A DNA stretch of 64,000 nt from Lacisediminihabitans sp040549525 (GCF_040549525.1 NZ_JBEPTM010000012.1:1-64000); one strand, 5' to 3'; shown: positions 1 through 7,823, counted from the first letter of the stretch. Program-made: numbers and translations. The notes: a model not told the origin generated them from the letters alone.

Positions 1-234
1 AGGCGGTGATCCTCCCAGAACTCGCCGCCGCCTAAACTAAAACAACTGACCCGCACGGTGTTGAGAAACTCCACCACTCAGCGGGACGTGACCCGCAGAT
101 TCGGCAGAAAGTGAGCTCTCGCCTCCTGGGCCGCGAGATCTGTCGCTTAGGAATGCAAAGAGAACGATTGACAGTGGGCGAATATTCAGCCGCGCGCTAA
201 GCTCACCTTTTATGGGTATGAGCTCATCATCGGA
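1..234. other. Window edge without a recognisable complete gene
   Basis: The first 40 bases could be the last codons of a + strand reading frame ending in TAA at 38-40, but the visible stretch is too short to identify. The rest holds no ORF with recognisable homology. A TTGACA at 168-173 could be a -35 box for the truncated gene that starts at 235, but no well spaced -10 follows, so no promoter is called. Confidence 0.4.
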
Positions 235-349
235 ATGACAGGGCGAGGCATTCCCGGCGCGATACGGCGCCTTTCTCGGGATCGAAGCAGACTCATCGCT
301 GTCGTTTTGTTGGCAGTCGTCGCAGTTTCTGCCTCCGGCGTTCAGAGCG
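235..349 (+). pseudogene. Truncated secreted-protein gene, 5' end only
   Basis: The ATG at 235 opens a frame with a typical signal peptide: a basic N-terminus (RRLSRDRSR) followed by a hydrophobic core (LIAVVLLAVVAV) and small residues (SVASA) suited to signal peptidase I. From about 345-350 the DNA is better explained as transposase sequence on the opposite strand, and the rest of the + frame (Arg/Pro/Ser-rich) is an antisense shadow of it. I infer that the original gene lost everything after its signal peptide through the insertion or a later deletion. The identity of the lost protein cannot be told. The junction is uncertain by about 10 nt. Confidence 0.5.
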
Positions 350-631
350 TCGCATCAGCCGGCCGGTCTGGTCGCGGCCGATGTCGTGCCCGGCCCGCCG
401 GGCGGCCTTCCAGAGCTTGCGGACCCCGTAAACGGAGTAGTTCGTCTCCCAGAGCGTCACCAGTTCCGGGGTGAGGGTGGCGTCGCTGACCGCCCGCACC
501 GACGGGGCGCGGCCCTTCGCGGCGTAGTAGGTACTCGGAGCCACCTGCAACAAGCTGCAGATGGGCTCGACTCGAAAGGGGGCGACCTTCGAAGACGTCG
601 TTCTTGTTCGCGTCGATGAACGCGACTACTT
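350..631 (-). pseudogene. IS3-family transposase OrfB, N-terminal remnant
   Basis: The overlap frame first reads VVAFIDANKNDVF, the typical beginning of an IS3-type OrfB. It then slips frame in a run of five C and three T (about 578-587 on the + strand). After the slip it reads FRVEPICSLLQVAPSTYY and YSVYGVRKLWK, both typical of the OrfB region that precedes the integrase core. Homology stops at GRDQTGRLMR near 350, so the DDE catalytic domain is absent. There are therefore two lesions: a homopolymer frameshift and a 3' truncation. Confidence 0.7.
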
Positions 632-970
632 CCGGTGTTGGCGGTCGAGCTCCGCCCCGAAGAAAGACGCTGCTCTCTTCAGAATTTTGTTGGCCCGCTT
701 CAACTCACGGACCTCCTGCTCGAGCTCCCGCAGCTTCCGCGCTTCGACCGTAGTCACGCCCGTGACGTTGCCGTCGTCGACGTCAGCCTGCTTGACCCAC
801 ATCCTGACCGACTCGATCCCGTAACCGAGCTGGGTCGCAACCCTTTGGACCGTCCCGTGCTCGGTCCCCAGCTCCGCACGTAGCGTCCTCACCATCCGGA
901 CCGCAGCAGCCTTCTCCTCCGGCGAATACCGACGCGTCGTCGGCTTCCCAGATCCTTGATTCGACACCAT
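626..970 (-). CDS. IS3-family transposase OrfA
   Basis: This 114-residue protein has the usual OrfA layout: an N-terminal helix-turn-helix region (RRYSPEEKAAAVRMVR, then a helix around GYGIESVRMWVKQ) and a C-terminal leucine-zipper-like helix (LRELEQEVRELKRANKILK). It ends in FFGAELDRQHRK, the common point at which OrfA hands over to OrfB by frameshifting. The start was set at the ATG at 970 because GGAG lies just upstream and the family normally begins there; an earlier in-frame start at 1009 would add 13 residues reaching towards the terminal repeat. OrfA is intact but has no functional OrfB partner. Confidence 0.75.
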   Translation of the reverse strand: MVSNQGSGKPTTRRYSPEEKAAAVRMVRTLRAELGTEHGTVQRVATQLGYGIESVRMWVKQADVDDGNVTGVTTVEARKLRELEQEVRELKRANKILKRAASFFGAELDRQHRK

Positions 971-1056
971 GACTCCATCCTCGTTTCCAAGGTCAAGAGT
1001 CTCCAACAAACCCAGAGCGGTTCAGTCTGGTTCGGTCTGGGTCGTTCCATACCTCG

Positions 1057-1104
1057 CCACGTTCACACCGTGGATGTCATCGGTTCGAGCCCGGTAGGGC
1101 CCAC
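1057..1104 (+). tRNA. tRNA-Val(CAC) 3' half, probable attachment-site remnant
   Basis: The sequence folds as the 3' half of a tRNA. The anticodon arm is CCACG/CGTGG (1057-1061 with 1069-1073) around the loop TTCACAC, which contains anticodon CAC (valine). A five-base variable loop follows, then the T arm ATCGG-TTCGAGC-CCGGT (1079-1095). The 3' acceptor strand AGGGCCC, discriminator A and first C end at 1104. The 5' half is missing: the sequence before 1055 cannot form the D arm or the GGGCCCT acceptor strand. A tRNA 3' half next to mobile DNA is the classical footprint left where an integrative element recombined into a tRNA gene. It is not expected to make a working tRNA. Confidence 0.75.
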
Positions 1105-1152
1105 GTATAAAGTCGCGCGCACCTTTCGAGGTCGCCGTCCCCCGGGATGCCC

Positions 1153-2322
1153 TCAGGGCATCGGCGTGGTGCGCCGTCGTCTGCGTCGGCCCAAAAACAC
1201 GACGAGTGGCAGCGAGAGAACGAGCACACCGGCCGCGCCGATCCAGATCGGCGACCACGGGAAGGCTGCCGGGCGGGGAGCCCTCGAGGTCTTCGCGGGG
1301 AAGGCCGCGGCGATCTCTGGTGCGACGGTATCCGCGAGGAAGGCCGTTCCGAGATCGTCGGGATGGAGGCTACCGGCTCGGAGGACGACCGAGCCCGAGG
1401 AACTGCGATCGATGGAGACGCCGTTGAGGAAACGCTTTTTCACGGGAGCGCAAGCGCTGTTTGCGGCGGTGCTGTGGAGCAGTGAGATATAGGTGAAACC
1501 CGCGGCTCGGGCCGCCGTACCGGTCGCGGCATCGAGTTTCTGCTCGATGGAATTGAGGTATTTCGTGTCGGTGTCGGTGAACGGGAAGATGTTCACGGCG
1601 TGAGCATCCGCGAGATCGGTGCCCGAGAGTCTGGCGTCGAAGCAGCCCCCGGCAGGGATGTGTGAGGGATCGGGCATGATCGTCGGATACCCGATGACGA
1701 AGACCCGCGCATGGGGCGCCTTCTTCGCGATGGTCGCGAAGGTCTTCACCAGGCCGTTCGGGGAGGCGTCCGTGCCGTGCACCACCGCGGAATCGATCCG
1801 CTGTGACAGCTCATCGGAACCGCCGCGGACGAAGAGGGATCGACAATCGGGTGCCTTGGCGAGAAGCAGCGGCCCCTCGGGCCCGAGCGCGACGCATGAT
1901 TTGGTCGCATCGACGAAACCGAGGTCGTTGCCTCCGATGGTGATGGTGACCACTGCTGTTCGGGAGCTGAGCGAACCGCTCTGGGGCGGCGAGCTGCCCG
2001 TGCCGTACTTCAGCGGGGACGAGATGACGTTCGAGGTGGTGGCGCCCGCGCAGGTCGCGTCCTTCAGCGTCAATCCCAGCGTTCGAGCAACCCGGTGGGG
2101 GAAGTTGATGGTGGACCGGTGGCAGAACGACGGCGAGTTGCTCACCGGGTCCGGGAGGCCGAGTCCCGATGAGAAGGAGTCTCCCAGTGCGACGTACTCG
2201 AGTCCGCGCGTGCTCTGCTTCTCACCCCCGGAGCGGGATGCTCCGTGGGCCGGAACGGCGACCGAGAGCGGCAGTGACAGTGACACCGACACAGCGAGAA
2301 CGAGCGCGAGGACGTTCCTCAC
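1153..2322 (-). CDS. Secreted, membrane-anchored SGNH/GDSL-family esterase
   Basis: The 389-residue protein has an N-terminal signal peptide (LALVLAVSVSLSLPLSVAV) and then the SGNH hydrolase blocks. Block I is YVALGDSFSSG with the nucleophilic Ser, block III is GGNDLGF, and the catalytic His block is SLHPDDLG near residue 320. The C-terminus is a membrane helix (IWIGAAGVLVLSLPLVVFLG) followed by an Arg-rich tail, so the catalytic domain is probably held on the outer face of the membrane. The family hydrolyses ester bonds of lipids, glycans or other acyl esters; the substrate cannot be read from the sequence. Its ATG overlaps the TGA of the upstream DUF262 gene by four bases, so the two should be translationally coupled. 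Confidence 0.85.
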   Translation of the reverse strand: MRNVLALVLAVSVSLSLPLSVAVPAHGASRSGGEKQSTRGLEYVALGDSFSSGLGLPDPVSNSPSFCHRSTINFPHRVARTLGLTLKDATCAGATTSNVISSPLKYGTGSSPPQSGSLSSRTAVVTITIGGNDLGFVDATKSCVALGPEGPLLLAKAPDCRSLFVRGGSDELSQRIDSAVVHGTDASPNGLVKTFATIAKKAPHARVFVIGYPTIMPDPSHIPAGGCFDARLSGTDLADAHAVNIFPFTDTDTKYLNSIEQKLDAATGTAARAAGFTYISLLHSTAANSACAPVKKRFLNGVSIDRSSSGSVVLRAGSLHPDDLGTAFLADTVAPEIAAAFPAKTSRAPRPAAFPWSPIWIGAAGVLVLSLPLVVFLGRRRRRRTTPMP

Positions 2323-4337
2323 ATCGCATCCCCGATGTAGGAGTACTTGACGAACACCTCGGAGGCGATGCCCGACTCCTCGAGCACCCCCTGAACAGCG
2401 GTGAGCATGTACTTCGAGTCCCAGCCCATGTAGAGGAAGTTGGACTCATCCAGCGCGTCCCACTGGCCGTTCCACGACTGGGCATCGAAGATCGGGCCGC
2501 CGCGACGGGTGCTGAAGGCGACGACATCGGCCCGAGCATCCGCCCAGAGACGCTTGAAGATGCGGTTGAAGAGCGCCTTGACGTCATAGACCTCCCAGTG
2601 CTCTCCGCGGTATTCCACGTACTCGAACTCACGCTGCCAGCCGCGCGGCCATCCGCGACGGCTTTGTGCGTCGAGGATCGGGGTGAGGCCGTCGTCGTCG
2701 ATGCCTCCGGCCGTCGGGCGAGCCCAGATGGTGAGGAAATCGACGGTGAGTCCCGCTGTTCGCTCGCCGATGGCTGCCGTTCCCCAGGCCTGACGGTCGG
2801 CGAGGGCGCGGGTCTCGGGGATCGCGCTCCGCGCGAACAGGTGCCGTTTTGCGGGGAAGGATGCGTCCAGCGCCCGCTCCGCCAACGGCGCCTCCAGCAA
2901 CGCGAGGTTGCCGAGGGTCTGCGCAAGAGCGCGATGGCTGTTCTGTTCGTCATCGCTGTATTCCGCCCACTCGCGGATGCCGTCTCCACTCCAGCTGTCG
3001 GCGGGAGCGAGCGGGAAGATGTGATCGACGTCGAGGTCGAGCGAGCCGTCGCCACCGGCCAGTCGCGCGAGAACGTAGCCTGCGTGCGGAAGGTCTCCGT
3101 ACTTGAGCGCCACGCGAACCCGGGCATCGGATGGGGTGATCCGGGCGATGGCGCGGGCGAGAGCGTCCGCACCGGCCTCACCGGCTCGACACAGCCGCCC
3201 GACCAGCCTGTCGTTGTCCAGACCGACGATCGTGCGGCGAAGGAGGAGCGATTGCACCAGTTCGAGGGTGGCCACGAGGGTCGTGCCCGGCCCGCCGTTC
3301 AGGTGGTCCCGGTACGCGCGCATGACCAGCGGGTACATCCCGCGGCCGAAGGTGTTGGTGAATTCGAGCTGGCGGGTGAGCTCGGCATCGCCGGCCAGCG
3401 CCGGTTGGAGCAGGATCCGGTAGATCTCGGAGTACTCCCTCCACTCCGCCGCGTGCTCGCGAAGGGCATCGAGGTCGAGGCGGGGGAAGCGCTGCCGGAA
3501 GGCGTCATAGACACCGCGGCCGCCCGTCGTGTCGACCTCGCGCCCGGTCGTCATCACCAGATAGTGCCGCCAGAATCCGGCGATGGCATCGCCGGTGTTG
3601 TGCTCGATCGGCACCCAGAACGAGTCTTCGATCTCGCTCTGCTCCGAGTGGGACAGGCCCATCAACACGTAATTGTGGATCAGCTCGTGATCACGCAGGG
3701 GCTCGCCGGTGGAGTTGAGGCTCTCGAAGATCTGTTGGGCGTTGGCATTCTCCCCGAGTGTGATGGCGACGTGTTCGAGGCGCTGCAGGCCGCTCCAGAT
3801 GCGCTCGACCTCGGCCGCGGGCACCTGGCTGCGGAAGAACGCGTAGTTGTCGTCGAAGCGGGAGTCGCGAGGGTCGGCACCCTCCAGCCGCCGGTCGAGG
3901 ACGACGCTCTCGAAGGTCTCGGCCCAGGCGCGATGCGGACGGAGCTTGGTGCGCTCCCGCTGTGCGTCCCGCACGAGCACTCTCTCGAGATCGGCGGCGA
4001 GCGAGGGGTCCGCGGAGAGGGTCGGGTCGTTCAGCACGCTGTGGTGCAGTGCCGCGACCAGCAGCATGAGCGTCGTGATGCGCTGCTGGCCGTCGATCAG
4101 CACGAGTTCGGCCGCGTTGCCCTCTGTGCTCGCCGAAGACAGGATCGACCCGATGAAATGCATGTGTCGATCGTCGGAGTCGGCCACCGCTCGGATGTCG
4201 GTGAGCAACTGTTCGCAGGCGCCGATATCCCAGCGGTACTGGCGTTGGTACACCGGTACGACGATCGTGGTGTGCTCGGCGGAGAGCCAGGCGATCGTAT
4301 TGACAGCGGTGGCTTCGATATTCGTGGCAGTACCCAT
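2319..4337 (-). CDS. DUF262/DUF1524 protein, GmrSD-like putative restriction factor
   Basis: The 672-residue protein begins with a DUF262 (GmrS/ParB-like) domain containing VPVYQRQYRW and the nucleotide-binding DGQQR motif in LIDGQQRITTL. Around residues 430-530 it has a DUF1524 (GmrD-like) His-Me finger nuclease region with DVDHIFPLAP. The last ~130 residues form an extra domain I cannot assign. Single-chain DUF262-DUF1524 proteins include type IV restriction enzymes that use NTP to cut modified phage DNA, so a defence role is plausible but not proven. The start at 4337 was chosen because DUF262 homology begins there; upstream in-frame codons run into the iron box and promoter of the divergent gene. 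It is followed directly by the SGNH esterase. Confidence 0.8.
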   Translation of the reverse strand: MGTATNIEATAVNTIAWLSAEHTTIVVPVYQRQYRWDIGACEQLLTDIRAVADSDDRHMHFIGSILSSASTEGNAAELVLIDGQQRITTLMLLVAALHHSVLNDPTLSADPSLAADLERVLVRDAQRERTKLRPHRAWAETFESVVLDRRLEGADPRDSRFDDNYAFFRSQVPAAEVERIWSGLQRLEHVAITLGENANAQQIFESLNSTGEPLRDHELIHNYVLMGLSHSEQSEIEDSFWVPIEHNTGDAIAGFWRHYLVMTTGREVDTTGGRGVYDAFRQRFPRLDLDALREHAAEWREYSEIYRILLQPALAGDAELTRQLEFTNTFGRGMYPLVMRAYRDHLNGGPGTTLVATLELVQSLLLRRTIVGLDNDRLVGRLCRAGEAGADALARAIARITPSDARVRVALKYGDLPHAGYVLARLAGGDGSLDLDVDHIFPLAPADSWSGDGIREWAEYSDDEQNSHRALAQTLGNLALLEAPLAERALDASFPAKRHLFARSAIPETRALADRQAWGTAAIGERTAGLTVDFLTIWARPTAGGIDDDGLTPILDAQSRRGWPRGWQREFEYVEYRGEHWEVYDVKALFNRIFKRLWADARADVVAFSTRRGGPIFDAQSWNGQWDALDESNFLYMGWDSKYMLTAVQGVLEESGIASEVFVKYSYIGDAM

Positions 4338-4390
4338 GGTTGCGACCAGTTTATTCGCACCCCGGCGAGGCTCGGGGCTGACCGTGCGTC

Positions 4391-4409
4391 GAATGTTAGG
4401 CTTACCTAA
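4391..4409 (+). promoter_or_regulatory. Probable DtxR/IdeR iron box
   Basis: GAATGTTAGGCTTACCTAA matches 17 of 19 positions of the actinobacterial iron-repressor consensus TWAGGTWAGSCTWACCTWA as I recall it. It lies 41 nt before the start of the oxygenase-like gene at 4450 and 54 nt upstream of the divergent DUF262 start, so it could repress either promoter when iron is plentiful. Confidence 0.7.
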
Positions 4410-4449
4410 GTTGGGCCTGTTAAAACGTGCTGGCCCCTTACGAAAGGTC

Positions 4450-5235
4450 ATGATTCGCATCATGGGTTACATCAAATCCGCCGCTCTCGACGAGACCGGC
4501 TACGTCGTCCTCGACCGCTATAACCAAGAACTCGACCCGCAGGAGTGGCGCGATATCGAGTACGTCGACTGGAAGTCGTCAGGGGAGACCCAGTTCGCCC
4601 CCCTCGCCAGCGCGGAGGGCGAAATCGAGGTCAACGGGTTCTGGAACCACAAGCCGCCGCGCACCGACAAGGACGGCGTCTGGATCCCGTCCCAGGTCGA
4701 GAAGGCGCCGAATCTCGTGCGTCGCGCGCAGGAGCCGGGCGCGAACGTCGGTCGCTGCCGCGTGATCGAGCTGCAGCCGAACGAGTACTCGGACACCCTC
4801 TATAACCTGCACCAGGACGACAACAACCGTCTCAACCCGGATGGCACCGGCTGGGTCGTTCGCGGATTCTTCAACCTCACCGATGACAAAGACAGCTATT
4901 TCGTGCTGCGCGAGAACCGCACCGACCCGAGCGTCGAGTACCGCATCGCGCTGCCCGCCGGAGCCCAGCTGATCATCGACACCCAGCGCCTCTGGCACGC
5001 CGCTACCCACGTCGGAACCGAGCCCCGCTATTGCCTCATCACGTCGTGGGAGTCCGGCCCAGAGCTCGACGCCTACATCGAGAAGCACAACGGCGTGAGC
5101 CGCGTGCCCAACGTCGAGGTGCCCCAGGACGTGCTGGATGCCGGCCAGGCCGAGCAGTCCCGTCGCATCGCGGCGCGCGCGGCCTACTACGCGGCAAAGG
5201 GCCAGGCCGAGAAGACGGCGATGAGCGAGGCCTGA
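4450..5235 (+). CDS. Putative 2-oxoglutarate/Fe(II)-type oxygenase
   Basis: The 261-residue protein has the spacing of a non-haem iron facial triad on a double-stranded beta-helix. H121 and D123 come in LHQDDNNRLN, H183 in RLWHAATH, and R193 about ten residues later could bind the 2-oxoglutarate carboxylate. I do not recognise a named subfamily, so substrate and reaction are unknown; a metal-binding cupin without oxygenase activity is the main alternative. The ATG at 4450 was chosen because AAAGG precedes it at good distance; ATG 4462 is also possible. A strong iron box sits upstream, which fits an iron-linked function. The C-terminus is helical and charged. A strong hairpin follows the stop. 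Confidence 0.6.
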   Translation: MIRIMGYIKSAALDETGYVVLDRYNQELDPQEWRDIEYVDWKSSGETQFAPLASAEGEIEVNGFWNHKPPRTDKDGVWIPSQVEKAPNLVRRAQEPGANVGRCRVIELQPNEYSDTLYNLHQDDNNRLNPDGTGWVVRGFFNLTDDKDSYFVLRENRTDPSVEYRIALPAGAQLIIDTQRLWHAATHVGTEPRYCLITSWESGPELDAYIEKHNGVSRVPNVEVPQDVLDAGQAEQSRRIAARAAYYAAKGQAEKTAMSEA

Positions 5236-5253
5236 TCGCCGCGCCGCTGTGAA

Positions 5254-5285
5254 CGAAGGCCCCGGTCGAGAGACCGGGGCCTTCG
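5254..5285 (+). terminator. Bidirectional hairpin terminator
   Basis: A perfect 14-bp stem (CGAAGGCCCCGGTC with its complement) closes on a GAGA tetraloop between two convergent genes. There is no T-run, which is usual for actinobacterial terminators. Confidence 0.85.
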
Positions 5286-5298
5286 TCGTCGGCGGAGT

Positions 5299-5985
5299 TC
5301 ACCAGGCGCTGGCGGGTGCCGCAACCTCCGGCACCGATGAGGTGTGCCAGCGCGATCCGTTCCCGTAGTGGCTTGAGGCCCAGGGAGAGGCCCAGATCGC
5401 CTGTTCGGTGATGTTGGTCGGGGCGGACACGGCGAAAGCGGCGACGATCGTGGCGAATGATGGGTTGCGCTGCAAGTTCTGCGCAGCCTTCTGGGCGGCG
5501 GTCACCAGGGTGTCGTAGCTTCCCAGTCCGCTTCCACCGCCGGAGCCGTATCCGTTGTTCAGCGGGTTGTTGCGGTTCCACCAGCTTGCGGTGCCGTTCT
5601 CCTGGCGCATCCAGCGCACCATCACAGTGACATTCGCCTCGGATTGGGGCCAGCCTCCTGAAAGCATCACGAGCTTCGCCCAGGAGTAGTTGGTGCCGCT
5701 CGCCGCCAGGGATTCGACTCCCGCTGTGGCCGAATAGCCGTCGCGGGAACCACCCTGCAGTGAGACGCGATCCGAGACGCGAAGGGTCTGCGGATGTTCC
5801 GAGATGTAGACCGCGAGCTGGCCGGCCGCATCCGGTGTGGCTGGCGGCGCGATCGCGAAGACGGCGATCAGCGAGAGCGCGCCAAGGGATGCTCCCACGG
5901 AGAGTCGCGACCGCATGGGTGCTCGCGACGGTCGGCGCGGCCGCAGTGCGGCGCGTCGAGAGGGAGGCTGGCGCGGAATGGTCAT
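5299..5985 (-). CDS. Secreted lysozyme-like putative cell-wall hydrolase
   Basis: The 228-residue protein has an Arg-rich N-terminus and a hydrophobic segment (LGALSLIAVFAIAPPA) that should act as a signal peptide or anchor. The mature part shows a pattern seen in glucosaminidase and transglycosylase-like folds: MVRWMRQENGTASWWNRNNP with a candidate catalytic Glu, then a GSYDT region, then an Ala-rich helix before NPSFATIVAAF. I infer a peptidoglycan hydrolase or a wall-associated relative, but the catalytic assignment is uncertain. ATG 5985 was preferred to the upstream start at 6090 because GAGG lies before it and the extra residues look non-coding. Confidence 0.6.
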   Translation of the reverse strand: MTIPRQPPSRRAALRPRRPSRAPMRSRLSVGASLGALSLIAVFAIAPPATPDAAGQLAVYISEHPQTLRVSDRVSLQGGSRDGYSATAGVESLAASGTNYSWAKLVMLSGGWPQSEANVTVMVRWMRQENGTASWWNRNNPLNNGYGSGGGSGLGSYDTLVTAAQKAAQNLQRNPSFATIVAAFAVSAPTNITEQAIWASPWASSHYGNGSRWHTSSVPEVAAPASAW

Positions 5986-6185
5986 AGAGGGCGTCCTCAC
6001 CGGGACCGACCTGGAAGTGCCCGGAGAAACAGCGTTGAGGCTACCAGAGCGGCCTGCGTGACGGCCTGAAAGGCGGGTGAAGCTGATCACTCGATCAGTA
6101 GCGCCTGCGGGCCGTCAGTGTCAAGCCCTGGGCCCGAAATTCTGCTGTCCCATACGCTGAATGTAACCAATAAAGGGGTCACGTC

Positions 6186-7145
6186 ATGTCGATCAGCGCC
6201 TATGAGAACGAAGAGTCCACCCTCGAATCCCCCCGCGGTGCGGCACAGGTTTCCATCGATCCTCTTCGCGACTATCTTCAGCGCATCGGGCGTGCGCAGC
6301 TCCTCACCGCAGACGAAGAGGTGAGTCTCGCCCGTCGCATCGAGGTGGGTGTCCTCGCCGGAGAACGCCTCGCCCAGCATCCGGAATTCGATGGCAAAGC
6401 GCGGCGCGAACTGCTGTGGCTCTCCCGCGACGGCGACGCGGCGTACCAACGGTTCGTCTGCGCAAATCTCCGCCTCGTGGTGAGTATCGCCAAGCGGTAC
6501 GCGGGCCGCGGGCTGCCGATCATGGATGTCATCCAGGAGGGCAATCTCGGCCTGGTGCGAGCCGTGGAGAAGTTCGACTATGCGATCGGAAACAAGTTCT
6601 CCACCTACGCCACCTGGTGGATCCGCCAGTCCATCCTGCGGGGCATCGCCGACTCGAGCCGCATCATCCGCATTCCGGTGCACACCGTCGAGAAGATGGA
6701 CAAGCTGGATCGAGTGCGCCGCGACCTCATGAACGAACTCGGCCGCACGCCGACCATCGAAGAGGTCGCCGACACCGCACAGGTGACTGTGGCCGAGGTG
6801 ATCAAGCTGGCGAAGTCCGATCACGACACCATCTCGTTCGGCATCCCGATCGGTGACGACGGCACCACCGAGCTCGGAGACCTCATCGAAGACACCGACA
6901 CTCCGGAACCGCACGAGTCGGTCGAGCTCGATCTTCGGCATGACGACATCCGTCGCAAGCTGGACGCGCTGCCGCCCCGAGATGCCACGGTGCTGCGCCT
7001 GCGGTTCGGCCTCGAGGGTCGGCAGGCCCTGACGCTCGATGAGGTGGGGGAGCTGTACGGCATCACCCGGGAGCGCGTACGCCAGCTGGAGACCCGCAGC
7101 CTCAAGCGCCTGCGCAGCGAGGATCTGCATTCCTACCTCGCCTGA
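6186..7145 (+). CDS. RNA polymerase sigma factor, group 2 (RpoD-like)
   Basis: This 319-residue sigma-70 factor has region 1.2 (DPLRDYLQRIGRAQLLT), region 2 (NLRLVVSIAKRYAGRGLP, the GNLGLVRAVEKFDY core and the STYATWWIRQSI -10-recognition helix), region 3 and region 4 (LRLRFGLEGRQALTLDEVG and the helix-turn-helix ITRERVRQLETRSLKRLR). It lacks the long Lys/Ala/acidic N-terminal extension of the primary factor at 45037, so it is most likely an accessory SigB/HrdA-type factor with promoter preference close to SigA. AAAGGGG precedes the ATG. No anti-sigma gene is adjacent, so control is probably transcriptional. Confidence 0.92.
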   Translation: MSISAYENEESTLESPRGAAQVSIDPLRDYLQRIGRAQLLTADEEVSLARRIEVGVLAGERLAQHPEFDGKARRELLWLSRDGDAAYQRFVCANLRLVVSIAKRYAGRGLPIMDVIQEGNLGLVRAVEKFDYAIGNKFSTYATWWIRQSILRGIADSSRIIRIPVHTVEKMDKLDRVRRDLMNELGRTPTIEEVADTAQVTVAEVIKLAKSDHDTISFGIPIGDDGTTELGDLIEDTDTPEPHESVELDLRHDDIRRKLDALPPRDATVLRLRFGLEGRQALTLDEVGELYGITRERVRQLETRSLKRLRSEDLHSYLA

Positions 7146-7296
7146 AGTCCTCGCCGGCGCGAAGCCCGCGAACGCTACCTCGGTGGCTCGGCGTCTTCCT
7201 GCTCGTCGATCGCCTCTTCGAAGCTGAGGTCGTCGCTCGGGGGAGTCTTCGAGACCGTGGCTTCGGTGTTGGGGTCGTCGTCCCGACCGGGCCCGG

Positions 7297-7617
7297 TTAT
7301 TCTTCCGAGGTCTTTCCGAGGGCACCGACTTCTTCGGTGAGCTGGAGGCCCTGCGCGCTGTTGGAGGAGATCGTGAGGGCTTCGAGCCACTCGCGGTTGA
7401 TCTTGGGCATGCGGCCACCGCTGTAGCGGAAGACCAGCGGGATCGATGGGTTGAGCCAGATCACACTGCGCCCGTCGCCCACGCTCTGCTCATCTCTCCA
7501 CGAGAAGAAGAAGCTCTCGTCACGACGGAGTTTGAGCCCGATGACGAGTTGAAGGTGGGCAAGGACGCGATCGTCGAAGACGACCTCGATGGTCTGGCCG
7601 TAGAGCAATTTTCCCAC
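7297..7617 (-). CDS. Small conserved DUF7882-like protein
   Basis: The 106-residue protein starts MGKLLYGQTIEVVFDDRVLAHLQ and continues with a beta-rich core containing LKLRRDESFFFSW and VIWLNPSIPLVFRY. It resembles a family of small proteins common in Microbacteriaceae (DUF7882, often mislabelled as DNA-ligase related). No catalytic motif, membrane helix or signal peptide is visible, so no function is proposed. It is a single gene, convergent with the sigma-factor gene and divergent from the exporter gene. An acidic in-frame stretch follows on the minus strand at about 7280-7175 but lacks a start codon of its own. Confidence 0.65.
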   Translation of the reverse strand: MGKLLYGQTIEVVFDDRVLAHLQLVIGLKLRRDESFFFSWRDEQSVGDGRSVIWLNPSIPLVFRYSGGRMPKINREWLEALTISSNSAQGLQLTEEVGALGKTSEE

Positions 7618-7809
7618 GCTGGTTCTCCTGTTGTGACGGTGAATCGAGGATCGTCGTCCTCAAGTCTGCATTGAACGCTACTACGTCGCCGCCATTCTGA
7701 ATTCAATTGCGGAAGGTGTTGACAAGCGACACCATCCGGTCGTCACCTCCGAGGCGTTTCCCGCGTCGCGCGCCGGCGCTCGACGAGACGATGGGGCGCG
7801 GCCGGCCCC

Positions 7810-7815
7810 TAGAGT
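7810..7815 (+). promoter_or_regulatory. -10 element of a leaderless DMT gene
   Basis: TAGAGT ends 8 nt before the GTG at 7824 and no ribosome-binding site intervenes, so transcription probably starts at or next to the start codon. Confidence 0.5.
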
Positions 7816-7823
7816 GTGTTGTC

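Larger units (their letters stand above)
350..1024 (-). mobile_element. IS3-family insertion sequence remnant
   Basis: Read on the minus strand, the element begins at 1024 with a terminal sequence TGAACCGCTCTGGG of the kind found at IS3-family ends. It then carries a complete orfA and the first part of orfB. The other end is missing: orfB homology stops near 350, so the catalytic DDE region and the second inverted repeat are gone. The remnant lies between the truncated secreted-protein gene and a tRNA-Val fragment. With half of orfB deleted and a frameshift in the remainder, the copy should be immobile. Confidence 0.75.

Noticed and set aside
1022..1258. Minus-strand ORF of 78 codons across the tRNA fragment
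   Set aside because: It overlaps the tRNA half and the end of the SGNH gene and has no recognisable domain.
2169..4409. 746-codon open frame opposite the DUF262 gene
   Set aside because: Antisense shadow: high-GC codon bias opens the opposite strand; the translation has no domain and the minus-strand gene has clear motifs.
7175..7282. Acidic reading frame on the minus strand ending EDAEPPR, with a SFEEAIDEQED stretch like the start of XseB
   Set aside because: No start codon lies between the DUF7882 stop and this stretch, and it ends before the rest of an XseB; treated as chance or a relic too short to call.
6087..7418. 443-codon open frame opposite the sigma-factor gene
   Set aside because: Low-complexity His/Glu/Arg-rich shadow of a well recognised sigma factor.
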